Below, piece by piece: positions 45,058 through 55,370 of a DNA stretch of 64,000 nucleotides. The stretch's first letter is position 1, and each line of letters opens with the position of its first letter. The stretch is from the NCBI RefSeq assembly GCF_000016525.1, contig NC_009515.1:1452501-1516500 (forward strand), read 5' to 3'. Made by a program: the position numbers and the translations under genes. Source of the DNA: Methanobrevibacter smithii ATCC 35061. Its GTDB lineage: Archaea > Methanobacteriota > Methanobacteria > Methanobacteriales > Methanobacteriaceae. Under the pieces are notes generated by a model. The model had not been told where the DNA came from. It saw only the letters and a list, made by a program, of their open reading frames with translations, and ran no database searches.

Positions 45058-45978
45058 ATGAGTTTGATTATTGCTTATATTGGAAAAAAAGGATGTGTAA
45101 TGGCTAGTGATAAAAGAAGAATTGGTTATTTTGGGAATAAAGAGCAATTAAATGCATTGGAATCTGAATTATACAGTGGTAAAATAAAAACCGATGAGGA
45201 ATTTAAAAAGAAAGCTGATGAATACGGCATCTCAATTAAGTTAACTGAAGATGCTACTAAAATAACCACTGTGGGAAATTGCGTAAGGGGAGAAGTCACA
45301 ACCAAAAAAGTTTTTGAAACATACAGGAAAAGAATTTACGGAACTACAATGGGTTACCAGATAGTGGAATTGTCAGGTTCTGAAACTGTTTCAAGGGAAG
45401 CCGGTGAAAAGGCAATTATTGTATTTGGTAATAAATTTGCCAAACAGGAAGCAGAAAAGCTAATAAACAAAAAATGGAAACCTTCATTAAGTTTAAAATA
45501 TATGGGTGATATCTTTGAAGAGATACTTACCGAAATTTCTAGAAAAACACCAACAATTGGAAATACTTTTGATGTTTTAATCAAACAGCCTAAATTCAAC
45601 AAATCAGAAGCTCAAAGACATCTTAATGTAAGTATTGATAAGGATATTAAGGTTTTATCTAAATTTAGACAAAAGCTTCAGGAAGATTTAATCCAAAAAA
45701 ATAAGGAAATAGCTTTGGCTGATAAAATTATTAATAAAGGAGATGTTGGTGAAGTTGTTTCAGTAGATGGGAAAATGCTTCATGTCAAATTAAATAGTAA
45801 AACACAGGCTTTTGATGGAAATTGGAAACAGATAGCTAAGCCAAATGAAACTGTTTTCATGTTCAGTGACCATAACCATGTGGAACTTGGAGATAAGGTA
45901 GTTATCCAGGATGAAAAGTTATGTCTTAAAAAGGACAAATCTAATCTTAAATGTGATATAATTTTATGCAGTTTATAA
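45058..45978 (+). CDS. DUF2121 family archaeal protein
   Basis: A 306-residue conserved protein of methanogens with unknown function. It opens MSLIIAYIGKKGCVMASDKRR, the DUF2121 signature that resembles the N-terminal strand-turn of proteasome-like Ntn folds, followed by FGNKEQLNALESELYSG. The C-terminal third has a small barrel-like part (GDVGEVVSVDGKMLHVKLNS, then ELGDKVVIQD). Similarity to Ntn hydrolases is structural guesswork; no catalytic N-terminal Thr is exposed. It is followed at 15 bp by a metallo-beta-lactamase-fold gene, so the two are probably co-transcribed. Confidence 0.8.
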   Translation: MSLIIAYIGKKGCVMASDKRRIGYFGNKEQLNALESELYSGKIKTDEEFKKKADEYGISIKLTEDATKITTVGNCVRGEVTTKKVFETYRKRIYGTTMGYQIVELSGSETVSREAGEKAIIVFGNKFAKQEAEKLINKKWKPSLSLKYMGDIFEEILTEISRKTPTIGNTFDVLIKQPKFNKSEAQRHLNVSIDKDIKVLSKFRQKLQEDLIQKNKEIALADKIINKGDVGEVVSVDGKMLHVKLNSKTQAFDGNWKQIAKPNETVFMFSDHNHVELGDKVVIQDEKLCLKKDKSNLKCDIILCSL

Positions 45979-45993
45979 AGGAGATTTTTTAAA

Positions 45994-46914
45994 ATGAAAA
46001 TAACATTTTTAGGTACTGGAGGTGGAAGATTCTCAGCCATTAGTCAAAGAAGAATGACTGGCGGTTTCAGAATTGATAATTTAAACGGGAAAAATTATCA
46101 TGTTGATCCAGGTCCTGGTGCACTTGTTAGAACTTACCAGTTTGGATTTGACCCAAGAAACTTAGACGGTGTTTTTGTTTCTCATGCACATACTGACCAT
46201 TACAATGATGCAGAAATTCTTATTGAAGCTATGACCAGAGGAATGACCAAAGAATATGGTGTTGTTTTAGGAAATAAAAGTGTTCTTGACGGTTATGAAA
46301 AATGGGGTCCGGGAATTTCAAAATATCATCAAAGCCACTCTAAAAAATATGTTTTGGAGCCAAATCAGGTTGAAAACATTAACGGATGTTCTGTTAAAGG
46401 TACAAAAACAGTGCATGGTGATCCTGAAGGTGTAGGATTTCAGATTGATTATAGGGGTTTTAAAATATCCTATACTTCTGATACTGGATATTTTGAGGAT
46501 TTGCATAAATATCATGAAGGGGCGGATATTTTAATAGCCAGTGTGCTTAGGCCTGGAAATAAATCTATTAGGGGTCATTTATGTTCACGTAACTTCATTG
46601 AGTTGTTAAAAGAAGTAAAACCAAAACTGGCTATTATGACTCATTTCGGTCTTAAAATGTTAAGTATAGATCCGATTGATGAAGCAAAAAGAATAACTAA
46701 GGAAACCGGTGTAAAAACACTGGCAGCTTTTGACGGAATGTCTTTTGAAGTAAACACTCAAAATCCTGCAAGGATTAGAATTAAAACCTTAAAGGATGTT
46801 AATTCTCAAATCCACAGTTCAAACATTGATTTAAATAGAATGGAGAGAAAAAACACTTATCAATCTTCATTAAAAAATGGAGAAAATGATGAGCTTACTA
46901 TTGGAAAAAACTGA
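45994..46914 (+). CDS. Metallo-beta-lactamase-fold hydrolase
   Basis: A 306-residue MBL-fold protein. Motif 1 is LGTGGGRFSAISQRR, the zinc motif HxHxDH is VFVSHAHTDHYNDAEIL, further ligands occur in TVHGDPEGVGFQI and ISYTSDTGYFEDL, and the last histidine is in LAIMTHFGLKM. The domain lacks the beta-CASP part of RNase J. The substrate is unknown; relatives include phosphodiesterases and tRNase Z-like enzymes. AAGGAG precedes the ATG. Its last codon abuts the end of convergent aroC with no gap. Confidence 0.9.
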   Translation: MKITFLGTGGGRFSAISQRRMTGGFRIDNLNGKNYHVDPGPGALVRTYQFGFDPRNLDGVFVSHAHTDHYNDAEILIEAMTRGMTKEYGVVLGNKSVLDGYEKWGPGISKYHQSHSKKYVLEPNQVENINGCSVKGTKTVHGDPEGVGFQIDYRGFKISYTSDTGYFEDLHKYHEGADILIASVLRPGNKSIRGHLCSRNFIELLKEVKPKLAIMTHFGLKMLSIDPIDEAKRITKETGVKTLAAFDGMSFEVNTQNPARIRIKTLKDVNSQIHSSNIDLNRMERKNTYQSSLKNGENDELTIGKN

Positions 46915-48009
46915 TTAGATTTCCAGATTGGAAGGATGGATGTATCCTGATCTAATCATATGGTCTGCAAGAACAATAGCTACACTGGATTGGGCTACAA
47001 CAGTAGCTCTTGGACAGATGCAGGGGTCATGTCTTCCCTGAATAGTTATGTCTTCTGCTTCCATTTTTTCTAAATTAACTGATTTTTGACATTTTGAAAT
47101 TGAAGGGGTTGGTTTAACTGCAATCCTTGAAATTATTGGCATGCCATTGCTTATTCCACCAATAATTCCTCCTGAACTGTTGGTTGAAGTGTAAATTTTA
47201 TTATCTTCAATATAATATTCATCATTAATCTCTGATGCGCAGCTGGTAGCTACATCAAAACCAAAACCGATTTCCACTCCTTTTACAGCATTTATATTCA
47301 TTAAAATTCTAGCTAAATCACCATCAAGTCTTTCAAATACAGGTTCGCCAAGTCCTGCAGGAACTCCTACAGCGACTGTTTCAACGATTCCTCCAATTGA
47401 ATCACCTTCCTGTTTTTTAGATAAAATTAATTCTTCCATAGCTTTAGCAGCTTCCAGATCACCGCATCTTACAGAATTTTTCTCAACATTTTCTTTTACA
47501 GTATCAAAATCATTGCTGTGAGCCATTATGTCTCCGATTTGAATAACTTGTGAAACAATTTCAATATTTTTTGTTTTTAAAAGCTTTTTAGCTATTGCTC
47601 CTGCAATTACATGGCCGATAGTGATTCTTCCGCTTCCTCGACCTCCTCCATTGTAGTCATAATTGCCGTATTTGCTCATCCAGCCATAATCTCCATGAGA
47701 TGGGCGGGGAGTATTTTTAAACATGGAATAATCTTTGGAATGCTGGTTGTTGTTATAGACAACTCCTGTAATTGGTGTTCCGTCAGTTTTACCCTCAAAA
47801 ATTCCTGATAAAATCTGAACTTTATCTTCTTCTTTACGTGGTGTTGTTACTCCGCTGGTTCCAGGTTTTCGTTTATCCAGTTCTTTTTGAATATCTTCAG
47901 TGTTTAATTCAAGATTGGCAGGACATCCATCAATAACTGCTCCTACAGCTTTTCCGTGGCTGGATCCAAAACTGGTTACTGAAAACATTTTTCCGATAGT
48001 ATTTGCCAT
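46915..48009 (-). CDS. aroC: Chorismate synthase
   Basis: Final enzyme of the shikimate pathway, converting EPSP to chorismate with reduced FMN. The 364 residues have [20 protein letters not shown] at the N-terminus, the arginine-rich [17 protein letters not shown] segment, [33 protein letters not shown] and [13 protein letters not shown], all diagnostic. GGAGAAAC precedes the ATG. No other shikimate genes are nearby. Confidence 0.97.
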   Translation of the reverse strand: MANTIGKMFSVTSFGSSHGKAVGAVIDGCPANLELNTEDIQKELDKRKPGTSGVTTPRKEEDKVQILSGIFEGKTDGTPITGVVYNNNQHSKDYSMFKNTPRPSHGDYGWMSKYGNYDYNGGGRGSGRITIGHVIAGAIAKKLLKTKNIEIVSQVIQIGDIMAHSNDFDTVKENVEKNSVRCGDLEAAKAMEELILSKKQEGDSIGGIVETVAVGVPAGLGEPVFERLDGDLARILMNINAVKGVEIGFGFDVATSCASEINDEYYIEDNKIYTSTNSSGGIIGGISNGMPIISRIAVKPTPSISKCQKSVNLEKMEAEDITIQGRHDPCICPRATVVAQSSVAIVLADHMIRSGYIHPSNLEI

Positions 48010-48082
48010 AGTTGTTTCTCCAATAAAAATCTTATATTCATAGTAATATAATATAAATCTAATAAATGTTTTGTTGAGTGGT

Positions 48083-48793
48083 ATGACTGAAAATAATATT
48101 AATCTGATTTATGACAAATTACTTAAGACATATTCTTATCAGGGGTGGTGGCCTATTATAGGTTATGACGGCTCAAATCCCACTAAGACAGGGGCTGTTA
48201 AAGGTTATCATCCAAAAGATTATAGCTTTCCAAGAAATTCAAAAGAACAGTTTGAAATTATAATGGGGTCTGTTTTGACTCAGAACACTTCATGGCCTTC
48301 AGTAGAAAAAGCATTAAATAATCTAAGTCTTTTATGTGATTTTTCAGCTGAAAATATTCTTGAACTGGCTGATTCGTGTGAAGATGAGTTTAAACAGGCT
48401 ATTCGCCCTGCAGGTTATTTTAATCAAAAATTCAATTATCTTAAAAATATAGCTGAATTTTATATTTCTTTAGATGGTGAAATTCCCTCCAGAAAAGAAG
48501 TTTTGGCTGTTAAGGGAATAGGCAATGAAACAGCAGATTCCATTTTGCTTTTTGCATATAAACAAAAGCAATTCAAAGTCGATGCTTATACTAAAAGGAT
48601 ATTTTCCTATTTGGGCTATTTTGACGAAAAAGAAAAGTATATGGATATTAAAAAATTATTTGAAGATAATTTTAGCGGTGATGTTAATGCATATCAGGAG
48701 TATCATGCATTAATTGTTGAGCATGGGAAGAACTGCTATTTGAAAAAGCCTTATGGTGCTGAAGATAGGATTTTAGATGAATTTAAAATATGA
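48083..48793 (+). CDS. HhH-GPD DNA glycosylase (endonuclease III superfamily)
   Basis: A 236-residue base-excision-repair enzyme. The helix-hairpin-helix is [19 protein letters not shown], followed by the conserved aspartate in [11 protein letters not shown]. The core begins [20 protein letters not shown]. The four-cysteine Fe-S loop of classical Nth is absent (only one cysteine near the end), and the lysine expected in bifunctional enzymes is not evident in the hairpin region, so a monofunctional glycosylase of the MagIII type is likely. The start is ATG 48083, preferred over the upstream TTG. Confidence 0.85.
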   Translation: MTENNINLIYDKLLKTYSYQGWWPIIGYDGSNPTKTGAVKGYHPKDYSFPRNSKEQFEIIMGSVLTQNTSWPSVEKALNNLSLLCDFSAENILELADSCEDEFKQAIRPAGYFNQKFNYLKNIAEFYISLDGEIPSRKEVLAVKGIGNETADSILLFAYKQKQFKVDAYTKRIFSYLGYFDEKEKYMDIKKLFEDNFSGDVNAYQEYHALIVEHGKNCYLKKPYGAEDRILDEFKI

Positions 48794-48839
48794 TAAATAT
48801 TAAGTGTAATATTTTACTAATAATTATGTAGGTGAAAAC

Positions 48840-49841
48840 ATGGTATTTCCAGTTACAAGAATGAGAAGATATAGAAAAAACTCTAAAATTAGAGATATTG
48901 TTCGTGAAACTAAATTAGACAAAGAAGATTTGATTTATCCTATTTTTTTCAAAGAAGAACTTCAGGGTGATGAAAAAGAACCGATTGAATCTATGCCTGG
49001 TGAATACAGATATTCATTAAATGCAGGTATTGAATTTGCAAAACAACTGGAAGAAAAAGGTTTAAAATCAATCATTGTCTTTGGGGTTCCATTGCCTGAA
49101 AGTAAAGATGAGGTGGCCAGTCCGGATTACTCATCTACCGGAATAGTTCAAAGAGCAATTCGTGAACTTAAAAAACAGACTGATCTGGTTGTTATTGGTG
49201 ATGTATGTTTGTGCCAATACACTTCTCATGGACACTGCGGATTAATCAAAGAAAATGATGATACTGACGATGGAGTGGAAATATTAAATGATGAATCATT
49301 GGAATATCTTGCTAAAGTAGCTGTTTCTTATGCTAAAGCAGGTGTAGATATTGTAGCTCCTTCTGACATGATGGATGGCAGGGTAGACGCTATTAGGACA
49401 GCTCTGGATGAAAATGGATTTTATAATGTTATGATTATGTCATATTCAGCAAAATATGCATCTGCATTTTATGAACCATTCAGGGCAGCTGCTGATTCAT
49501 CACCAACTCACGGAAACCGTAAAAGTTATCAGATGGATCCCGCCAATGCTTTAGAAGCAATCAGAGAATGTGAACTTGATGTGATTGAAGGTGCTGACTT
49601 TTTAATGGTTAAACCGGCTTTGCCTTATCTGGATATTATTAAAACAATCAGGGAAGAATTTACCTTACCTTTAGTTAGCTATAATGTAAGTGGAGAATAC
49701 TCAATGATTATGGCGGCTATTGAAAAAGGATTTTTAACTGAAAATGCAATTTTGGAAAGTTTAATTTCTATTAAAAGAGCAGGATCAGACTTGATAATTA
49801 CTAACTTTGCATCATATGTGCTTTTAAACGATTTGCTTTAA
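48840..49841 (+). CDS. hemB: Porphobilinogen synthase (delta-aminolevulinate dehydratase)
   Basis: Condenses two 5-aminolevulinate molecules to porphobilinogen for F430, cobamide and siroheme. The 333-residue protein has the zinc cysteines in [14 protein letters not shown], the active-site segment [20 protein letters not shown] and the Schiff-base lysine in [13 protein letters not shown], with [13 protein letters not shown] following. The cysteine-rich site indicates the zinc-dependent class. GGTGAAAAC precedes the ATG. The CitG-like gene follows at 9 bp. Confidence 0.97.
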   Translation: MVFPVTRMRRYRKNSKIRDIVRETKLDKEDLIYPIFFKEELQGDEKEPIESMPGEYRYSLNAGIEFAKQLEEKGLKSIIVFGVPLPESKDEVASPDYSSTGIVQRAIRELKKQTDLVVIGDVCLCQYTSHGHCGLIKENDDTDDGVEILNDESLEYLAKVAVSYAKAGVDIVAPSDMMDGRVDAIRTALDENGFYNVMIMSYSAKYASAFYEPFRAAADSSPTHGNRKSYQMDPANALEAIRECELDVIEGADFLMVKPALPYLDIIKTIREEFTLPLVSYNVSGEYSMIMAAIEKGFLTENAILESLISIKRAGSDLIITNFASYVLLNDLL

Positions 49842-49850
49842 GTTGATATT

Positions 49851-50735
49851 ATGGATTCAAAAACAATAGCTAAAATAGCTCAGATAGCTTCAGCATTGGA
49901 AGTAAGCGGATATCCGAAGCCGGGAAATGTTCATAGAACTCGCGATTTTGAAGATATGGAATTTGAAGACTTTGTAATAAGCGGAATTGTAATTGGAGAT
50001 ACTATTGAAAAAGCAACTTCAAAAGTCGATAAAAACAGCCTTCAAAATGCAGGATTAGGTAAATATATATTGGAGGCTGTAAAAGAAACAGACAAATGGA
50101 TAGCCAACAATACAAATCTTGGAATTGTAATGATGATTACTCCAATAGCCTGCGGTGCAGCTATCAGTGATGATTTTTCTCAACTTAGGAAAAACACAGC
50201 TGAATTAATGAAAGCAACTACTGTGGAAGATGCAGTGGACTTGTATGATGCAATTAACATTGCAGATGCCGGGGGAATGGGAGATCAGGATGAGTATGAT
50301 GTAGCTAGTGAAAATGCAAAAGAAGAATTAAGGACAAATAAACAAACCATGTTTGATGTTTTAGAGATTTCTGCACCATGGGACAGATTAGCTAATGAAA
50401 TGACTACTGGAATGCCTGTTGTTTTTGAAAAAGGTTATCCTACCTATAGCGGTTTAAAAAAAACCATGAAAGCTAATGATGCATGTGTTTTAACATTTTT
50501 AACTATCTTGTCTGAAACTCCAGACACTTTAATTTCAAGAAAATACGGTGACAAAAAAGCAGATGAAATTTCATCTCAGGCCAGAGAATTGCTTTCATTT
50601 AAAGATGATGAGAGTTTTTCAGATAAATTAAATGAATTTGATAATTATTTATATGAAAATAAATTAAATCCTGGAACTACTGCTGATTTAACTGCAGCTT
50701 CCATTTTTGTCAGCTATTTGGAATCAAATTTCTAA
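49851..50735 (+). CDS. CitG/MdcB-like triphosphoribosyl-dephospho-CoA synthase family protein
   Basis: A 294-residue all-helical protein of the CitG family, which in bacteria makes the prosthetic-group precursor of citrate lyase or malonate decarboxylase from ATP and dephospho-CoA. Signature pieces are IAQIASALEVSGYPKPGNVHR, TNLGIVMMITPIACGAA and NPGTTADLTAASIFVSYL. Methanogens have no citrate lyase, so the archaeal member probably acts on another dephospho-CoA or nucleotide-like substrate; function is open. It is encoded directly after hemB. Confidence 0.88.
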   Translation: MDSKTIAKIAQIASALEVSGYPKPGNVHRTRDFEDMEFEDFVISGIVIGDTIEKATSKVDKNSLQNAGLGKYILEAVKETDKWIANNTNLGIVMMITPIACGAAISDDFSQLRKNTAELMKATTVEDAVDLYDAINIADAGGMGDQDEYDVASENAKEELRTNKQTMFDVLEISAPWDRLANEMTTGMPVVFEKGYPTYSGLKKTMKANDACVLTFLTILSETPDTLISRKYGDKKADEISSQARELLSFKDDESFSDKLNEFDNYLYENKLNPGTTADLTAASIFVSYLESNF

Positions 50736-50891
50736 ATACTTTTTTTCTTTTTTTTATTATCTTCAAAGCTCATACTTAAATTAAAATATTTCTTTTTCAA
50801 TTCTTCTTTTTAAATAAAAGCTATTTTTAGCTAACATTTATAAATTCTATTTACATATATTATAATATTATTTATTATTTAAGGTGTTTAA

Positions 50892-52436
50892 ATGAGTGGG
50901 GATATTAAAAAAACCATTAGTGAATTACATATTTATGAGAAAAAACTTTTAAAAGAATTGGAAACTAATCCTGATGCAACTCCTGAGGAAATAGCTAAAA
51001 ATACACAAATGGATATTAAATCTGTTATGAGTGCAGCAGGTTCCCTTGCTTCTAAGGATATTATTGAAGTGGATAAGGATGTTGAAGAAATTATTTCATT
51101 AACTGATAATGGAAGTGAATATGCAGACGGGGGACTTCCAGAACGTAAAATCCTAAGAGTTTTATCTTCCAAAAAAGAAATGAACATGGGAGATTTAGCT
51201 AAAGATGCCGATATTGATAAAAAAGAAACCAACATAGCTATTGGTTGGCTGGTTCGTAAAAACTGGGCTAAAATCAATAAAGGTATTGTAACTATTACTG
51301 AACATGGTCAGGAATCTTTTAAAATCTTAGGAACTGATGAAAAGTTATTAAAACATTTGCAGGAAGCTAAAAATTCCATTAAAAGCAATTTGCCTCCTGA
51401 ATTGTTAGACGGATTTAAAAAACTTAATGACAGGAAAAATATTTTAAATATTAAAAAGAACACCTCACACTCTTTTAAAATATTAGATAAAGGTGAAGCT
51501 ATATTAAAAGAAGGTTTCACTATTCAAAAACAAGCTACTCAATTAACACACCAACAATTAAAAGATGGAGAATGGAAAAATTTAGAATACCGTCCTTATG
51601 ATATTAATGCTGAAGCTCCAAAAGTTTTCCCTGGTAAAAAACATCCTTTAAGGGAAATCATTGATGAAATCAGAGAAATCTTTTTAAACATGGGGTTCAG
51701 TGAAGAAAATGGTTCTATTGTAGCTTCTGCATTCTGGAACTTTGATTCATTGTTCCAGCCTCAAGATCATGCAGCCCGTGAAATGCAGGATACTTTTTAT
51801 GTTAAAAATCCTTTAACCTGTGATTTGCCTGACCAGAAATTAGTTGATGAAACTGCTGAAGTTCATAATACTGGTGGGGACACAGGTTCTACAGGATGGC
51901 AATATGAATGGGATGAAGATGTTGCAAAACAAACAGTTTTAAGAACACATACAACAGGAATCTCAACAAGATATTTATATGAGCATGAAGCTCCGTTTAA
52001 AATGTTTTCTGTAGGCAGAGTATTTAGAAGAGAAACTATTACTTATAAACATTTGCCTGAGTTCCATCAGGTGGAAGGACTTGTTGGCGGTGAAGGTGTT
52101 AACTATCAAAACTTAATGGGCTTTTTAAAAGAATTTTATAAAAAATTAGGTTTTGAAGTTAGATTTAGGCCGGCTTATTTCCCATACACTTATTTATCTA
52201 CTGAATGTGAAGTTTATCTGGAAGATAAAGAAAGCTGGATTGAACTTGGAGGTTCTGGAATGTTCAGGCCTGAAGTTCTTAAACCTTTAGGTGTAGATGT
52301 TCCTGTTCTTGCTTTTGGTTTAGGTATTGAAAGATTAGCTATGATTAGATACGATATTTCTGATATCCGTATGCTTTACAAAAGTGATATCAAATGGCTT
52401 CGTGAATTGCCTACAACAAATGGAGTTAGATTATAA
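50892..52436 (+). CDS. pheS: Phenylalanyl-tRNA synthetase alpha subunit
   Basis: Catalytic subunit charging tRNA-Phe as an alpha2-beta2 enzyme. The 514 residues have the archaeal/eukaryal N-terminal winged-helix repeats (about residues 1-150; [20 protein letters not shown]), then the class II core with motif 2 ([20 protein letters not shown]) and motif 3 ([19 protein letters not shown]). [20 protein letters not shown] is the phenylalanine-pocket strand. AAGGTG precedes the ATG. The beta subunit is not in the window. Its stop codon is followed at once by the exonuclease III ATG. Confidence 0.97.
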   Translation: MSGDIKKTISELHIYEKKLLKELETNPDATPEEIAKNTQMDIKSVMSAAGSLASKDIIEVDKDVEEIISLTDNGSEYADGGLPERKILRVLSSKKEMNMGDLAKDADIDKKETNIAIGWLVRKNWAKINKGIVTITEHGQESFKILGTDEKLLKHLQEAKNSIKSNLPPELLDGFKKLNDRKNILNIKKNTSHSFKILDKGEAILKEGFTIQKQATQLTHQQLKDGEWKNLEYRPYDINAEAPKVFPGKKHPLREIIDEIREIFLNMGFSEENGSIVASAFWNFDSLFQPQDHAAREMQDTFYVKNPLTCDLPDQKLVDETAEVHNTGGDTGSTGWQYEWDEDVAKQTVLRTHTTGISTRYLYEHEAPFKMFSVGRVFRRETITYKHLPEFHQVEGLVGGEGVNYQNLMGFLKEFYKKLGFEVRFRPAYFPYTYLSTECEVYLEDKESWIELGGSGMFRPEVLKPLGVDVPVLAFGLGIERLAMIRYDISDIRMLYKSDIKWLRELPTTNGVRL

Positions 52437-53210
52437 ATGTCAGTTAAGCTCGTTTCCTGGAATGTAAATGGTATTAGGGCAGCCAGTAAAAAGCCGGAGT
52501 TTTGGGATTGGTTCAACAGTACTAATGCAGATATTATTAATTTTCAGGAAGTTAGAGCTACTGAAGATTCAATACCTGAAAAATTAACTGATGTCGCAGG
52601 ATTTAACTCTTATTTTAATGAAGCCGAAAAGAAAGGATACAGCGGTGTCGGCACTTTTTCTAAAATCAAACCTGAAAATGTTGTTAGGGGTTTGGGAGTT
52701 GAAGCACTGGACAGGGAAGGTCGTGTACTCAGACTTGAATATAGTGATTTCACTCTTTTCAATATTTATTTCCCAAATAGTGGAATGAATGCTAAAAGGT
52801 TGGATTATAAAATAGACTTCTGTAATGCTTTGCTTGATTTGCTTGAAGATTTGAAAAATCAGGGTCAGAATTTAATCATTACAGGTGATGTCAATATAGC
52901 TCATAATCCTATTGATGTTTACAATCCGGCAAATTGTGAAGGCAAGTCAGGTTATCTTATTGAAGAACGTGAATGGTTAGATGATTTACTGGCTAGTGGT
53001 TTTGTTGATACTTTTAGAATGTTTGATGATTCTGGAGATAATTTTACCTGGTGGAGTTACAGAACCCGTGCAAGAGACCGTAATGCCGGCTGGAGACTGG
53101 ATTATTTCTTTGTAAATGAAGAATTTAAAAATAAAGTAAAATCAGCAACCATAAAAAATGATGTTTTTGGTTCTGATCATTGTCCGGTTACTTTGGAACT
53201 GGATTTATAA
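52437..53210 (+). CDS. xth: Exodeoxyribonuclease III / AP endonuclease
   Basis: DNA-repair nuclease cutting at abasic sites. The 257-residue EEP-fold protein shows LVSWNVNGIRAASKKPEF, the metal-binding glutamate in INFQEVRATED, NLIITGDVNIAHNPIDVYNP, the WRLDYFFVN segment and the terminal catalytic GSDHCPVTLEL. It starts directly after the pheS stop, so translation is likely coupled. Its last six bases overlap the convergent HAD gene. Confidence 0.96.
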   Translation: MSVKLVSWNVNGIRAASKKPEFWDWFNSTNADIINFQEVRATEDSIPEKLTDVAGFNSYFNEAEKKGYSGVGTFSKIKPENVVRGLGVEALDREGRVLRLEYSDFTLFNIYFPNSGMNAKRLDYKIDFCNALLDLLEDLKNQGQNLIITGDVNIAHNPIDVYNPANCEGKSGYLIEEREWLDDLLASGFVDTFRMFDDSGDNFTWWSYRTRARDRNAGWRLDYFFVNEEFKNKVKSATIKNDVFGSDHCPVTLELDL

Positions 53211-53906
53211 TATTGTATTTACATCACCAATATTTTCAATAATGGTGATATCCAATTGCTCTTTTCTGATGTATGCTCTGTCTTCTTCTGTAACATCGGA
53301 ATTAACAAGTATTGCACTCATTCCGGCATTTACTGCTCCAAGTGCATCTTCTTTAAATTTATTTCCAATCATTATTGATTTTTCGGGATCACCATTCATT
53401 TTTCTTAAAGCTACATCGTAGATTAATTTATCCGGTTTTTTTGCTCCCACTTCTTCAGATGTTATTACTTCATCAAAAAATGAGTATACATTGAGTCTTA
53501 CTAATTTTTCCCATTGTTTAATTGTAATTCCGTTGGAAATAACACCTAAACGATATCCCTGACTTTTAAGATAGATTAATGTATCAATAGTTTCAGCAAA
53601 TGGTCTTAAAAGAGCTATTTTAACATTGTGGTATGTTATCATACCTAACGCAACAAGCATAGGGTCTTCATGGCCTAAAACCACTTCTGTTAAAATATTA
53701 AAGTGTTTACCATAATTTGATCCTTTCTGTCTTATGATGGTTTTTAAAACACCATATGCTTCATCTTTGTCTAAAGGCAATCCATTGTCTACCATTAATT
53801 CAATAGCTGCTTTTCTTGCAGTTTCTGCAAATGTTGATGTGTCAAGTAAAGTATCGTCTACATCAAAAAATACAACACGGTCATCATTAGGGTTATTACG
53901 CATCAT
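53205..53906 (-). CDS. HAD-superfamily hydrolase
   Basis: A 233-residue haloacid-dehalogenase-type phosphatase. Motif I is VVFFDVDDTLLDTSTF, motif II is RLGVISNGITIKQWEK, motif III lysine is in EEVGAKKPDKLIYDVAL, and motif IV is SIMIGNKFKEDALGAVNAG. The cap region is helical. The substrate is unknown; the sequence fits the archaeal subgroup near TIGR02253. It lies downstream of PolB2 on the same strand with a 38-bp gap and overlaps xth by six bases at the 3' end. Confidence 0.9.
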   Translation of the reverse strand: MMRNNPNDDRVVFFDVDDTLLDTSTFAETARKAAIELMVDNGLPLDKDEAYGVLKTIIRQKGSNYGKHFNILTEVVLGHEDPMLVALGMITYHNVKIALLRPFAETIDTLIYLKSQGYRLGVISNGITIKQWEKLVRLNVYSFFDEVITSEEVGAKKPDKLIYDVALRKMNGDPEKSIMIGNKFKEDALGAVNAGMSAILVNSDVTEEDRAYIRKEQLDITIIENIGDVNTIL

Positions 53907-53944
53907 TATATCTACATATTATTTTAGTCTTATTTAAAGTTTTA

Positions 53945-54628
53945 TTAGAAAAATGCATCTAAACTTGTTTGTTTTTCTCCTTGGGCTAAGTCTTCCAAAT
54001 CCTGTTTTGTGTAGCCTAAGGAATACATTATTCTTCCAATAGCCGGAATCATCTGATTGTTTATATAGTAATCTCTATCATATTCTGCTCCTTCACTGTA
54101 GTCATAAGGAACTGCTCTCTGGCTGATGGAACCTTTTCCTTTTACAATCACATATTGGATAATTGTTCCTTTAGTTATTTTAATTCCGTGTTCTTCCATT
54201 TTTTTAGCTGCAACCACATGTGGTCCGATTTGTTTGTATTCGCTTAATGGTTTTGTGATTTGTGTGTGGATTATCAATTCCTTTCCTTCAATTTTTCCAG
54301 TTTTTAGCCTTTTTAAAACTTTTTTAACTGTATTTATTGCTTTGGTTGTGTTTCCTTCTTTTAGGATGTCCTTTAGGACGTCTTTTTGTGTTTGTTTAAC
54401 GATTGGTGCCCAGTCTCTTCTGACTAATTCCAGACCTTTTGCTATGATTTCACCATCTTCAATAACTGCATATCTTTTTTTACTTACAAAAAAGCCTCTT
54501 CTGTAGAATCCTTCATATTCCAGTTCCATAACTTCTGGAAGTGTTGCATTAAGGTCGGTTATGAATTTTTGAGCCTGATTTTTAATTTCAGCTTCTAATT
54601 CCAGTTGTTCTTTTGTTTCTTTTGGCAA
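53945..54628 (-). CDS. B-family DNA polymerase small (C-terminal) subunit, PolB2
   Basis: In Methanobacteriales the B-family polymerase is split into two genes; this 227-residue protein is the C-terminal piece. It covers the end of the palm and the thumb: LEYEGFYRRGFFVSKKRYAV (palm strand), VKKVLKRLKTGKIEGKELII, KITKGTIIQYVIVKGKGSI and YINNQMIPAIGRIMYSLGY, typical of PolB C-termini. The last residues QTSLDAFF form a PCNA-interacting (PIP) box. It starts at TTG 54628 with GGTGT upstream. No N-terminal polymerase piece is present here, so this is not a frameshift fragment. Confidence 0.92.
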   Translation of the reverse strand: MPKETKEQLELEAEIKNQAQKFITDLNATLPEVMELEYEGFYRRGFFVSKKRYAVIEDGEIIAKGLELVRRDWAPIVKQTQKDVLKDILKEGNTTKAINTVKKVLKRLKTGKIEGKELIIHTQITKPLSEYKQIGPHVVAAKKMEEHGIKITKGTIIQYVIVKGKGSISQRAVPYDYSEGAEYDRDYYINNQMIPAIGRIMYSLGYTKQDLEDLAQGEKQTSLDAFF

Positions 54629-54850
54629 TTTTTTTACACCAATTTTATTTTAGTTATTTATTATTATTGCTTTGATAATTTAAATTGTTATTGTTTTGAA
54701 ATATTTAATCGGGTTAATACTGTTTATTTTAGAAATATTGCTTTAAAAATTAACTATTTAATTGAAAAATACTTATAATTTCTTTTCAAATGCTCTTATT
54801 GGTTAATTATTTATTTTATAAGATTATAACAATATGTGAGGTGATATGTC

Positions 54851-55198
54851 ATGAAAACTCAAAGATTAATTTCTAGCTATGATGAAATAAATGATATTTT
54901 CTGTGGAAAAATAGACGGTAAAAATGGTTATTTTGCAAATTATGCAATGAATGAAGGAATTTTTATAAATATTGATAAAAATGGATGTCCTGTATCTGTT
55001 TTTATAGATAGGGCATCTGATATTTTAAATGTTAAAAAAGAAATTTTGGAAGAATCTGATATTAAAATCGGGCTTGGCTGTGATGATTGTTCAATATATT
55101 TTGATATTTTTGTAAATGGTGTAAAAATTTATAATAACAAATTTGAGAATAACTGCGGAATTCCTGACCTTAATTTTCTTTTAGACACTGATTATTAA
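54851..55198 (+). CDS. Small hypothetical protein (115 residues)
   Basis: Not recognised with confidence. It is a soluble acidic protein starting at ATG 54851 with GAGGTGAT upstream. The middle segment GIFINIDKNGCPVSVFIDRA followed by SDILNVKKEIL weakly recalls DUF2283-like proteins, but the rest (DIKIGLGCDDCSIYFDIFVN) does not. It stands alone between the PolB2 gene and the ABC exporter, divergent from the first, and ends in a strong hairpin. Confidence 0.6.
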   Translation: MKTQRLISSYDEINDIFCGKIDGKNGYFANYAMNEGIFINIDKNGCPVSVFIDRASDILNVKKEILEESDIKIGLGCDDCSIYFDIFVNGVKIYNNKFENNCGIPDLNFLLDTDY

Positions 55199-55221
55199 AA
55201 AGGAAATATTCTTTCCTTTTT
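55197..55221 (+). terminator. Hairpin terminator
   Basis: AAAAAGGAAA (55197-55206) pairs with TTTCCTTTTT (55212-55221), loop TATTC, starting at the stop codon of the small gene and followed by a T run. Confidence 0.7.
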
Positions 55222-55309
55222 TAATTATCCCATATATTTATAATTTATTTTTGATATATCATTAAATGGGAAAACGAATAAAAAAATTATATTTTTTGAC
55301 TTTGTTTTT

Positions 55310-55335
55310 AACTGATTATACTCAGAGTATCAGTT
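55310..55335 (+). promoter_or_regulatory. Operator-like palindrome before the ABC exporter
   Basis: AACTG-ATT-ATACTC-A-GAGTAT-CAGTT: a perfect 6-1-6 palindrome (55318-55330) extended by AACTG/CAGTT. It lies about 35 bp before the ATG, near the predicted transcription start from the TATA-like AATTATATTTTTT at about 55286. This is where a repressor would act. No regulator gene is adjacent. Confidence 0.5.
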
Positions 55336-55370
55336 AACACATGGTCAAATTATAGGATAAGGTTAAAATA

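Noticed and set aside
53945-54628. PolB2 as a broken DNA polymerase gene
   Set aside because: A two-gene B-family polymerase is the normal state in Methanobacteriales, and the piece has an intact start and PIP box.
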